Of a stretch of 64,000 nucleotides of DNA, positions 31,267 through 41,980 are shown in pieces. Source of the DNA: Megalonaias nervosa (lineage: Eukaryota > Mollusca > Bivalvia > Unionida > Unionidae); contig JAECUM010009484.1 of the NCBI GenBank assembly GCA_016617855.1, forward strand, positions 1 through 64,000, given 5' to 3'. The position numbers and the translations under genes were made by a program. The first letter of the stretch is position 1. Each line of letters starts with the position of its first letter. The notes under the pieces are model-generated. The model was not told the DNA's origin and did not search any database. It was given only the letters and a program-made list of their open reading frames with translations.

Positions 31267-31767
31267 AAGGGGAAGAACTCCAGAAAATGTTACTTGCCAT
31301 AAAATTTAGCTGGATATACACATTTCCCCAAACCAGATATTTCTGAGGAGGTATTGGCGCCATTTTGCATTCCGCTTCCAAATATTATGTTCAGAGACAC
31401 ATTTCAGGGCAAGGTCTATTGTCGAGACCCTACAGCGTAATCTGCATTATAAATCGGTGATAATGAGGTTGGTTGATGCCTCCAAACAAGATACGATTCA
31501 TTGTGTTCTTTTTAGCACCGTACATAAATTGGAGTTTCCACAGATTATCTTCAAGCTTTGTTGCCAAGACAGCTTCCTCGATATCTCCCTCCTCGCCAGA
31601 GTCCATGTTCCACTATACCTTTTACGTTGTAGCTGAAGACTGACCTCATTAAATTACACTCAACTAAATATAAACATTGTATCCAACCATACCGATCTCA
31701 AAATCACCACACTATTTTTATCCCGGATAAATGTCTCAACAGACGTTCTTTTCATCCTCGGAACAAT

Positions 31768-34700
31768 GATTGGTTGGTTGGTTGGTTGGATTTTTACGGC
31801 GCACCAGCACTGTTAGGCTATTTAGCGCCATACAAAAGGTTATATCTTTCATCATTTAAAACTGGTAAAGGGTTTCGTATCGACCAGCGATACGAAACCA
31901 AACAGTTCAAAGTAAAACGATAAAATGGTAACGGTGATAAATAAATAAAGTTTCCCGATCAACGGGGAGTGCAAATGATGTATAACAACGAAAACAGATG
32001 AAAGGTAATTAAACTTTAGCGACGGTATATATAGAACATAAAACTGTTCAAGGTGATAGCATAAACGCTATAGCTTATGATAAATGTTTACTTCCTTCAG
32101 GAAGTCTATAATATAAAAAACGCTAACTGTATCAAAGAGCTCCCTAATGTCATGCACATTGTAATAATGATCACGCGTAAGTTGGAGGTCGAAACATTTC
32201 AACATAAAGTGCTTAACGGTGAATGGTTCATTGCAAGATATGCACTCTGGTGGGTCTTCTCCTTTTAGTATGTAGGAGTGGGTTAAATAAGAATGACCAA
32301 TTTGAATTCTTGCAATGACTACCTCCTCTCTACGGACCGCTCTGTAGGAAGGAGTCCATTCTCCTAGGGTTGGCTTGATGGCCTGAAGTTTGTTATTCAC
32401 GGCATCATTCCATGATGCCTGCCATTTCTGACGTAAACATTCTTTGATACTACGTTTAAAATAAGTATACGGTATTTTGAAATCAGATGGTTCCAGTGAT
32501 AGAGCCATTTTAGCAGCGCGGTCTGCTTTGTCATTACCTTAAATGCCAATATGGCTGGGTAACCAACAGTATACTATATTGTGGGAGGTACTCAGCTCAG
32601 TATCTTTGAGGAGAATATTGGCTAATAATGGGTTCTCCAGTTTTCTGTTATGTAGTGACTGAAGTACTGATAGTTAATCGGAGAAGATGATGCTGTTTAA
32701 AACACGCTTGCTTTCAATATATTGCAAAGCAAGGTCTATTGCTCTGATTTCGGCTGAAAAAATTGATGTACCATTTGGCAAGCGAACTTTTCTTGTGTGT
32801 TTTCCACTAACGAAGGCTGCAGCAGCTTTTTCCTCCTCTTTTGATCCATCAGTATATATTCTTGTATAATTTTCAAATTGGGTGAGGAGTTCATGATAAG
32901 AATTGTGGAAGATGGAAGGGTTTGTCTCCGATATTTTTCCATCGTGTAACGCAAAAAGTACTTTTGGTTGTTGAAGTAGCCAGGGAGGTGTTTCGGAGAC
33001 GGACGTTTTCTGAATTTTTGAAAGATCAATTTTCGTACTGTCAAGACATGGTAATATTCTAATGCCAAAGGTAGGTGTGGCGTTTGGTTTATTGTCATAT
33101 AAGGTTTTGTATTTGGGTTGAAAAACAGCCGAAAAAGCAGGGTTCAGAGGGATTGATCTTAATTTGGGGCCCTGAGTGGCCGAGTGGTCTAAAGCTCTCA
33201 CCCTTATGGATCACTGCCATCTCACCTCTGTCTGCGTGAGTTCGAATCTCAGGCTCGGCTAAGGTGGGCACGTGAGAAAGCCTGCCAGTAGCTTCTCGTG
33301 GGTCGGTGGTTCTTCCCGGGGTTTTCCAGGGTTCTTCCTCCACCAATTCTACTGGCCGCTATGTATCTCTAGTGCTGAAAAATGGCGTTAAACCCTACAA
33401 CAACTGCCCTGGAGAACACCCATCTCGTGATCGTGCATATCAGAGAGGGCGGAGCCCACTCGTTCCTTGAATTCCTTGTCTGAGAGAAAGTTTGATATGA
33501 AAGAGGGCAGACGGCCTTTTAGACCTAGATCTTGCAGGTCATTTAGTATCCCGTACTTCCATGTTGTATCATAGGCCTTTTCCAAGTCAAAGAAAACCGC
33601 TACTAAATATTCTTTCTTGATAAAAGCGTCGCAAATAAAGGTTTCCAGTCTAACCAGATGATCATTGGTGCTACGGCTACACCGAAAGCCACTTTGGAAA
33701 GGAGATATTAAATTGTTGCTTTCCAAATACCATACAAGCGGAGAACTGATCATTCGTTCCATTGTTTTGCATACGCAGCTAGTCAGTGATATGGGTCTAT
33801 AGTTGATAGGATCTGCGCTATCTTTGCCTAGTTTGGGAATTGGTATTATTGTTGCTTCTTTCCAAATTTTTTGTACATTACCAGTGATCCATACATTATT
33901 GAAGATTTCCAGAAGAACTGATAATGATGGTTCTGGAAGGCGTTTCAAAAACTGGTAATATATATCGTCAAGCCCAGCAGATGTATCATGGGCCTTATTC
34001 AAAGATTCCATGAACTCCAACAATGAAAACGGTTGATTATAACTTTCCGAGTTGTTCGATGCGAATTTCAACCGTGTCTTTTCTTTTTGAGCTTTTAATC
34101 TACGGAAAGCTTCTGAATAATTAGACGATGATGAATTTTTAGAGAAACTATCAGCAAGTATATTAGCTATTTCATGTTTGGTATTGAAATTGGTGTTATT
34201 TAGTTTCAGATGTCGAAAAGAATTGTTTTCCCTTTCCATTGATTTTGAAACATATTTTTTCCATGATGCTTTTTTACTTTCTTTAATCGTGCGGCGAGCT
34301 TTGGCCCGAACAATTCGGTACTTAGTTAAATTTTCGGGCGTTGGACGATTATTAAATATTTTCGGTGCTTCTCGGCGTTGTCTAATAGTTCTTTACACTC
34401 TTTGGTGAACCACGGTTTTTGGGTTCTTTTACAGTTCGGTGAAGACTTAGGAATGGATTCCCCTGCAATCTCAATTAAGACGGAAGTAAATTGTCGAATA
34501 GGGTCATTGTCGTTTAGGACGGTATTCCTATTAAGCCTAGCTGTACAAAGTGTTTCAAATTTGGCCCAGTCGGCCTTCTTTAAATTCCATTGTGGAACTG
34601 CGTCATCAATTGTAGAGTTAATATTTTCAAGGGAGATTGGAAAGTGATCACTGCTGTGAAGGTTATCAGCGACCTTCGAATTATAATCCAAAAGCAGCGA

Positions 34701-35240
34701 AGGAGAACAAATCGTCAAATCGATACACGTATATGTACCCGTTCCTGGGTATAAATATGTCGGTGATTTGGTATTATATAGACACAAGTCATGTCTAGTA
34801 ATGAAATCTTCAACCTTTTTGCCCCTGTCGCTTATATGGTTTGATCCCCATAAAATGTTATGGGCATTAAAATCCCCATGTAGAACAATGGGAATACGCA
34901 GTTGTTTAACAAGTTTGTCTAAATCATTTGGTGTTTGGTGGTATATAAATAGAACAAAAGGTAATCACTCGATGAAGGGTGACGCTTACAGCAACTGCTT
35001 GTAAATCTGTGTTCAAGGAAATAACGCTGTGAGTAGCCCTGTTGTTTACAATAACAGAAACTCCTCCTGAGGCCCTATCACCAGTTTTGGAGAAGATGTT
35101 ATAAGAGGAGTAGTTTTTAAGTGTGGTGTTGTCTGTGTCTTTTAAAAATGTTTCCTGCAGACATAGTACTGCAGGATCATGTTCGTTTAAAAGCAGTTTA
35201 AGTCCTCGACAATTCCATTGCATGATGCTGTTCTTTATTA
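31768..35240 (-). mobile_element. LINE-2d: ORF2-length copy with internal deletion at a SINE
   Basis: The 3' tail starts with ttggttggttgg near 31768. The RNase H C-terminus (32068-32508, then 32674-33201) is followed by the SINE at 33168-33404, then RT (33388-34239), endonuclease tail (34326-34787) and endonuclease N-terminus (34924-35262, IMQWNCRGLKLLLNEH). About 600 bp of thumb/RT sequence, including the YVDD region, are absent where the SINE sits. ORF2 is broken in several places. Confidence 0.85.
33168..33404 (+). mobile_element. tRNA-derived SINE, Leu/Ser-type head
   Basis: It starts with gggccctgagtggccgag, a tRNA A box (GTGGCCGAGTGGTCTAAAGC), followed by the B box GAGTTCGAATCTC at about 33238. 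The body has ttcttcccggggttttcc and the end is ggcgttaaaccctacaacaac, a tail type common in invertebrate tRNA-SINEs. It lies within LINE-2d in opposite orientation. Confidence 0.8.
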
Positions 35241-36472
35241 TGGCTTTCCAAATACCATACAAGCCGAGAATTGATCATTCGTTCCATTGTTTTGCACACA
35301 CAGCCCGTCAGTGCAAAAGGCCTATAGTTGGTAGGATCTGCGCTATCTTTACCTGGTTTGGGAATTGGTATTACTGTAGCTTCTTTCCAAATTTTTGGTA
35401 CATTACCAGTAATCCATAAATCATTGAAGATTTCCAGAATAACTGTTAATGATGATTCCACTACATGTTTCAAAAATTGGTTATTTATCTCGTCAGTTCC
35501 ATAAGCTCCAACAGTGAAAACAGTTGACTTATAACTTTTAGAATTATTCGATGTAAATTTCTACCGTGATTTTTCTTTTTGAGCTTTTAATCTTCGGAAA
35601 GCTTCGGAAGAATTAGACGATGAGGAATTTTTAGAGAAACTATGAGCAAGTGTATTAACTATTTCATGTTTGGAATTGAAATTGTTGTTATTTAGTTTCA
35701 GATGTCGGAAAGAATTGTGTTTTCCCTTTCCATTTATTTTGCGGATCGTGTCCCAAACTTCTTTGTAGAGGAACGAGAATTTAAAGTTGAAACACTTTTT
35801 TTCCCATGACGCTCTTTTACTTTCTTTCATCGTGCGGCTAGCTTTGGCCCCAATAATGCGGTACTTAGTTTAATTTTCGGACGTTGGACCATTAATAAAT
35901 TTGTTCAGTGCTTCTCGGCGTTGTCTAATGGTTTCTTTACATTCTTTGGTGAACCACGGTTTTGGGGTTCTTTTACAGTTCGGTGAGGACTTGGGAATGG
36001 ATTCTCCTGCAGTCTCAATGAAAAAAGAAGTAAAATATAGAACAGAGTCATTGTCGTTTAGAACGGTATCCCTGTTAAGCCTAGCTGTACAAAGTGTTTC
36101 AAACTTGGCCCAGTCGGCTTTCTTTAAATTCCATTGTGGAATTGCGTCATGAATTGTAGAGTTAATATTTTCAAGTTAGATTGGAAAGTGATCACTGCTG
36201 TGAAGGTTATCATCGACCTTCCAATTATAATCCAAAAGTAGCGAAGGAGAACAAATTGTCAAGTCGATACACGTGTATGTACCCGTTCCTGAGTGTAAGG
36301 ACCTCAGAGATCTGGTGTTATATAGACACAAATCGTGTCTACAAATGAAGTCTTCTACTTTGTGGCCATTGTCACCTATATGATTTGGACCCCATAAAAT
36401 GTTATGGGCATTTAAAATCCCCGAGTATAACAAATGGCGCAGGAAGTTGTTGAACAAGAGTGTCTGATTCAT
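35198..36472 (-). pseudogene. LINE-2e ORF2: endonuclease tail and RT fingers
   Basis: Frame 36176-36472 has NILWGPNHIGDNGHKVEDFI and SSDHFPI (the SDH endonuclease motif). Frame 35561-35830 is the linker. Frame 35198-35473 has the RT block VIPIPKPGKDSADPTNYRPFAL and ends in chimeric sequence at 35241. Stops near 36175, 35875, 35550 and 35500 show decay. Confidence 0.75.
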
Positions 36473-36690
36473 TTGGTAGTAGGTTGGTGTTTGGTGGGTT
36501 GTAAATAGAAGAAAAGGTAATCATTCAACGTAGAGTGACACTCACCACAATGGCTTGCGTTTGTGTTTAAAAGGATGACGCTATGAGGGGTCTATTGTTC
36601 ACAGCAACAGAAATTCGTCCTGAGGCTCTGTCAACATTCTGTAAGTAGGTGTTAAACAGAGAGTAATTTTTAACTGTGATGTTATCATTG

Positions 36691-39237
36691 CAGGGGTGGG
36701 CAAACTACGGCCCGCCAAGGGTTTTCATGCGGCCTAGGAACAAGTCCTATGTTCACGCTATTTAATTTTCTCAAGGGTAAAATTTCTTTCTAATTTTGAG
36801 AGAAATGTAACCACGCGATGGCAAATACCCACCCAGTGGGAAAAGCCATAGAAATTTCAATAGAACCTTGTTTGGCTTGTTTCGCATTCTATTCATATAT
36901 CTATGATTTTTTCCCACCGGGTGGGTCGATCGAGGTGCGCGCGCGCATGCGTTGTCTTTCACTGTTCACACGCTCGTGATTGGCTCAGTGCGTCGTCAGT
37001 GTGTCTTGACTGTGTGATCGGAACCAGCGCGCTTACGCGCCAAAAAGATTTTTTGAACAGTGTATTCACCTGCCATGGCAGACGAGTGACTCGCAGTTAA
37101 CGCGAAATTGTTGAAGTGAAGAATTTACCGGGATTGACAGTTCCGTATCGATCATTTAAAAAAGCTTTCATTATCTGCCAAAGTTTACCCAAAATGAGTT
37201 GTTCGAGGATATCTAGAAAGCGAAAAATTGAAGATGAATGCCGTGCGTTTAACAAGGAGTGGACTGACAAGTATTTCTTTACTGATGTTGGAGTTAAAGC
37301 TGTGTGTTTGATTTGTCAAGACACTATTGCCGTTTTCAAGGAGTTCAATTTCAAACATCACTTTCAAACTAAGCACGGTAACTTTAAAAAAAATATATCA
37401 AAACAAGAACTGCAAAAGAAAGCAACTGATCTGCTAAAAAAAACTGAAACAACAGGAAGCTGTGTTTGTGAAAACTTCATCTTTACAAGAGAATGCAACA
37501 AAGGCAAGTTTCGTGTTGGCCAACAAAATCGCAAAGCAAAACACCATTTTCGGAAGCAGAATTTATTAAAGATTGTATTATTGATACTGTCAGTGTTGTG
37601 TGTCCTGAAGCCAAGTCAAAAGTAGAAGACATGTCATTAGCACGAAGAACTATTGTTCGTTGCATAGACGCAATTGCAGTGAATCTTCAAGAACAATTGT
37701 TAAAGGCCAGTGATAGTTTTCAGTGGTTTTCTATTGCTTTGGATGAGAGTACTGATATTCAGGATACTGCACAGTTGCTTATTTTTATCAGAGGAATTGA
37801 TGCAAACTTTGACATTACAGAGGATTTGTCATCTATGGAGTCTCTCAAAGACACTCGTACTGGGAAAGATTTGTACAACAGTATCATTAACAGTTTAATC
37901 AGATCTGGATTAAGCTTAGATAAAATGGCAAGTATTACAACTGATGGGGCTCTTTCACTCACAGGTGAACATTCCGGCCTTGTGAAGTTAATGAATGATA
38001 AAATTAAAGATTTCCCACTGCACAGTGTACTGTCCTTTCATAGCATCTAACATCAAGAAAGCCTCTGTAAGTCTTCTTTAAATCTTAAGCATGTTGTGGA
38101 TCCAGTCGTGTGTGCAGTGAATGCAATAAGAGCAAGGGGACTGAAACACAGGCAGTTCCGAAGCCTGTTGGAAGATATGGAAGCTGATTTCACTGATGTG
38201 CTGTACCACACAAATGTCTGCTGGTTAAGCATGGGAAAAATACTAAAGATGGTGTGGGACCTCAAAGCAGAGATTCTCATGTTTGTTTCTATGAAAGATA
38301 TCTCTTGTGACTTTTCAAAACAAATGCAGAGTGAAGAATGGATTTGTGATTTTGCATTTGCTGTGGACATAATGCAACAATTGAATGAGCTGAACACTAA
38401 ACTTCAAGGAAAAGGTGTATTTGCTCATGAATTGTACGTGGAAGTGAAATCCTTTCAAATGGGGCTTAAACTTTTTTGCCACGCAGCTGAATGAGCAGAA
38501 CTTTGCTCATTTTCCTCTTTTGAAGACGCAGACGGTTTCACAAGCATTATCAGACAAGTACAGTTGTCAGATCACGGGTTTAAGAGAAGAATTTATCTGG
38601 AGGTTTGCTGATTTCAAGGCAATGGAACAACAGTTCGACCTGCTCAGCTCACCCTTTGCTTTTGACATTTAAACAGCCACTGAAAAACTGCAGATGGAAC
38701 TGATTGATTTGCAGGCCGACAATTCCTTAAAAAGAACATGTGAAACCAAACCCCTGATTGAATTTTATGCTTCTCTACACCCAGGAAAGTTTCAAAATCT
38801 GAAAGAATTTGCCAGAAAGATGTTTGTGTTGTTAGCGTCAACCTACATTTGTGAGCAGACTTTCTCTACTATGAAAGTTAACAAGTCAAAGAACAGATCG
38901 CTTCTCACAGATTCAAATCTTCACTCAGTTTTAAAGATCAGCACGAGCAACTTGTCACCAAATTTTGACAAACTGGTCAATGAATGTGATCAGCTGCATC
39001 ATTCGCACTGACTGTTTAGGTTACTCTGTTTATCAAGTAAACGTGCTTCTTTTGATGTTTAAGTTTTCAAATATTAACAACAAATTAACAACTGAAAATT
39101 AATTATGATGTTATTTAGAAAAACCTTTTGTTTTTGCTATTTCAAATATTAATTATTTTACTTAATGAACTATGCGGCCCGCTAAAGTTGTAAATTTGTG
39201 TATGCGGCCCTTGCACTGGAAAGTTTGCCCACCTCTG
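36691..39237 (+). mobile_element. Charlie-like hAT DNA transposon
   Basis: The terminal inverted repeats are CAGGGGTGGGCAAACT (36691) and the reverse complement of CAGAGGTGGGCAAACT (ending 39237), with subterminal ggcccgc and gcggcc repeats, as in hAT-Charlie elements. The flanks tatcattg and tatctttt match at 6 of 8 bases, consistent with an aged 8-bp duplication. The LINE-2e endonuclease sequence resumes on both sides. The interior encodes one broken transposase. Length 2547 bp is near the size of an autonomous element. Confidence 0.9.
37116..39011 (+). pseudogene. hAT transposase with BED zinc finger
   Basis: Frames 37116-37625, 37493-38050, 38096-38494 and 38694-39011 read as one transposase of about 600 residues. 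The first has a BED-type finger (VCLICQDTIAVFKEFNFKHHFQTKH). The second has the start of the RNase H-like catalytic core (SIALDESTDIQDTAQLLIFIRG). The third has VCWLSMGKILKMVWDL. The last is the hAT dimerisation region (LASTYICEQTFSTMKVNKSKNRSLL). This organisation matches ZBED5/GTF2IRD2-like transposases. The likely start is the ATG at 37194 (MSCSRISRKRK). Frameshifts near 37520 and 38045 and stops near 38500 and 38670 inactivate it. Confidence 0.85.
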
Positions 39238-39362
39238 CTATCTTTTAAAAATGTATCCTGAAGGCATAGTACTGCATGATCATATTCGTTTAAAAGCAGA
39301 AGAATATCACTGTAATTGGCTTTAAATCCTCGACAGTTCCATTGTATGATGGTGTTCTTCAT
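39162..39362 (-). pseudogene. LINE-2e ORF2 start (endonuclease N-terminus)
   Basis: The frame starts NTIIQWNCRGFKANYSDILLL, then AVLCLQDTFLKD, the N-terminal blocks of the EEP endonuclease. It runs into the hAT end at 39237. The rest of the domain continues below 36690. The ATG at 39362 lies 60 bp after the ORF1 stop. Confidence 0.8.
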
Positions 39363-39424
39363 TATAAGTTTAGAGTGGAGATTGTGAAGCTATGTTAGAC
39401 CTTTCGCGGAGACAATCTGTGTGG

Positions 39425-40560
39425 TTATTTCTCTGGAGGAAGTACGGGGATGATCTTTTTGTTGGTAGGTCTGGAGTCACCTTGAGAACATGGAGCAGTT
39501 TCTTCTGCATCCATGCTCTCAATGTCTGCAAACCTGTTATAGAGTTTAATGGAGTCATCTGACCCCTTTTGCTGCCTATTTACTTGAGATTTGCTTTTAT
39601 TCCTTGGTGGTAGGGTATTATTGACAGTTGTCTGAGTAGATGCCGTGTTTTTCTGTGCTTGGTAATGGGGTGTTTTACAGCTTGATGTTGAATCGGGTGG
39701 ATCTGTCTGTGTCTGAGCGTCCCTGGTTGTTTTGGGATTGTTTTTCACTACAGTGCAGAAGGATGGGCCAGGAAGGGACGTTTTCGCCTGTACAATTTTT
39801 CTGGCCTCTGGATAGGGGCTGTTAGATGTGTATTTTACCCTCTGTATTTCTTTCTCCTGTTTCCAGGTATCACAATCCTTGGAATTGGCGTGGTGCTCCA
39901 TTCCACAGTTGACACAATGCGGAGTGGCTCTACATTGAGAATCCTGGTGAGAATGGTCTCCGCATCGGCCACATACATGGCATTTTTGAGTAGCGGTCTT
40001 CATGATGACCATATTTCATGATGACCATATTTCTGACACTCATAGCGTCGATGGGGGTTCGGACTGTATATCGCAACCTTCACTTGCAAAAAGCTAACTT
40101 TGACCACTCTGGGTACTGTTGGTTTGTTGAAGGGTACAGTGGTGTTGGTATCCTGTAGAATGCTGTTACGTTTAATACGTATTCTACGGACTGCAGTGAC
40201 ACCTTCGATTTTCATCCCTTCAATGATATTTTTGTCGCTACTCAGGCCAAGTCACGAAAGCGAATCACGCCTTTGGTCGTATTGAGTGTTGTGTGGGCGA
40301 ATGAGGTGACTGGAATATCGAATAAAGTTTTCAATTTCTCGACATTTTCTATTTGACCTTGTCGCTCACACTCAGAAGAAGGAAGCCCAAGTTCAACTTT
40401 TTAACACGTTTTGGTGTGCCGATCGATCCCGTTATTGTCTTTTCAATCACAAAGGGAGAGAGTTCCGTAAGCGGTTTTGAGATATCTTTAGACTGTATAA
40501 CCATGAAGCATGGAAATGACTCCACAATGCATAGTTCGTCATCTTAGTCAGATCCAGTTT
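39425..40560 (-). pseudogene. LINE-2 ORF1, gag-like protein with zinc knuckles
   Basis: Frame 39425-40012 has two CCHC-type knuckles (CHVCGRCGDHSHQDSQC and CVNCGMEHHANSKDC) and a Gln/Thr/Ser-rich tail. Frame 40000-40215 has EGVTAVRRIRIKRNSIL and YSPNPHRRYECQKYGHH, an RRM-like region and the start of the knuckle array. Upstream sequence to about 40560 encodes the N-terminal part in two further frames (PLTELSPFVIEKTITG). ORF1 proteins of this type bind the element RNA. A small duplication of gatgaccatatttc at about 40005-40031 causes one frame break. Confidence 0.75.
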
Positions 40561-40569
40561 TCGTTGGTT

Positions 40570-41150
40570 TATTTAGATTTTTTTGGAATTCTCCATGTTG
40601 GTTTGGTTAAAATTCAGCACCCGTGCCCCTTGCCCACTAAGGGGACACTTTTCAAGTGCCAGGGATACGTAGACGTTATACCCAGTAGGCAGAATCACCT
40701 CCTGATTATATCTTACCGGATGTAAGATATACTCAGTCGGTAAAATTACCTCCCAATTGACCCGTTAAGCCACCGCCTTCTAAGACGTGGGAAAGGGAAA
40801 GTTAAAGGGATAGAATGTAGGGGCAACGGTGGTATCAAGAGATACAAAGAGAAAGATGAAGAAAGTGAGCGAGTAAATAAAAACTTCCTAGGGCTCGGCG
40901 TGACCAGCCGATTTCTCAGAACCGGGCCCATCCCGACTACCCGTCTAGAAGAAGAAGAGGCCAAAGCAGTGTATTGCATCGGAAGGACTCTGCTCAACTA
41001 TCAGGATCCTTTCCTCCCCCGACACGGGATGCAACCCACGGCAAACAGGTTTCCTCTACTTAGACGCCTCTTACGATACGTGGTAAGGACACGTCGGGCA
41101 AATTCTACAACCCCAGACCCACAAGGGGATTATTTGTTTTCGAGATAGAA
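40570..41150 (-). other. Probable LINE-2 5' UTR
   Basis: This is GC-richer than its surroundings and has no credible ORF. Position directly upstream of ORF1 and the element-strand string cgtaagaggcgtctaag, which resembles strings in 5' regions of related LINEs, support the call. The exact 5' end is not identified. Confidence 0.4.
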
Positions 41151-41856
41151 ACATGTGCATAAGAAGACTTATGACGGCCCCATACTTGCTGGATTATACG
41201 TGAACATGGATCAATAAGTGGTCAATACATTAGTGTCTACGATTCGATCAGATATGCAAGCCCCTCTCTCCCTTCCTTTCAAAGAATAGCAGAATCAATT
41301 TTCGATTACTTGATTGTGGCTTTACAGCGCACCAGCAATTTAAATCTGAATGAATTTTTGTTCCAAATAATCTGCTCATTAAAACAACTGTTTCTGTATT
41401 GTATTGTATGAAATTAGAATAGAGGTGCTCATTCATTTGCAAAAGATTCAAAAATAATCTATCTGAATCAATTTGTTTTGTTCATATTTCGGGAGGAAAT
41501 ATATGAACCAACAGCCATTTTAAAGTCCTGCTATCCGCGACTTTCTTCCAAGGTCGTCCACTGGACACGCAGAGGATGAGACTAGAGATCATGAAAACAT
41601 CTGCTGTCTTGATAAGTAGACAAATGCTGTTTGCCGACAGTATGGAGAAAATTCAGCTCCAAGAAAACATTAGGTTTGCCATGGAGATTAACTTCCATGA
41701 AGAATGTGCTTGTGATCTGGGAAGTCCTAACCAAGAGTTTTTTGCCTTCGTTACAAGGTTTAAAGAGAGGATGCTCACCTACCAAGGTCAAGAAACAGTG
41801 CTGCCAAGCAAAGACGAATACATAGCACGTCATAATTATTAAAACGTGTATGAACC
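41151..41856 (+). other. Spacer with one hypothetical ORF (41576-41842)
   Basis: Mostly without features. The plus-strand frame 41576-41842 encodes 88 residues (ending DEYIARHNY) with no family motif. The opposite strand is also open there. It may be a host exon or chance. Confidence 0.25.
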
Positions 41857-41980
41857 TGATCTTGGGTACAAGTACGTCGGAGATTTGGTGTTATATAGAC
41901 ACATATGTGTCTAGAAATGAAGCCTTCTATTTTGTGGCCTCTGCCACTTATATGATTGATTGATTCTAATTTTACGGTGT
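41857..41980 (-). mobile_element. Two short LINE-2 fragments
   Basis: 41857-41953 matches the endonuclease region of LINE-2 (near 36285-36380: gtacaagtacgtcggagatt, then tggtgttatatagacac). 41954-41980 resembles the first bases of a LINE-2 3' tail (attctaattttacggtg), after which a full tail begins. Confidence 0.55.

Larger units (their letters stand above)
35241..41150 (-). mobile_element. LINE-2e: copy with 5' UTR, ORF1 and most of ORF2 N-terminal half
   Basis: From high to low coordinates: a probable 5' UTR (41150-40570), gag-like ORF1 (40560-39425), ORF2 start (39362) with the endonuclease, and RT fingers that stop abruptly at about 35241, where the ORF2 start of LINE-2d begins. A hAT element (36691-39237) interrupts the endonuclease. 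This is the only LINE-2 copy in the window that keeps ORF1. The RT catalytic core, RNase H and 3' end are missing. Confidence 0.8.

Noticed and set aside
33168..33260. tRNA-Leu/Ser gene
   Set aside because: Both promoter boxes are present, but the 3' half does not fold and the sequence continues as a SINE.
37185..37376. Minus-strand ORFs within the hAT element
   Set aside because: They are antisense to the BED finger and transposase and have no support.
41576..41842. A confident host gene here
   Set aside because: The frame is short, both strands are open, and no domain or splice context could be seen.
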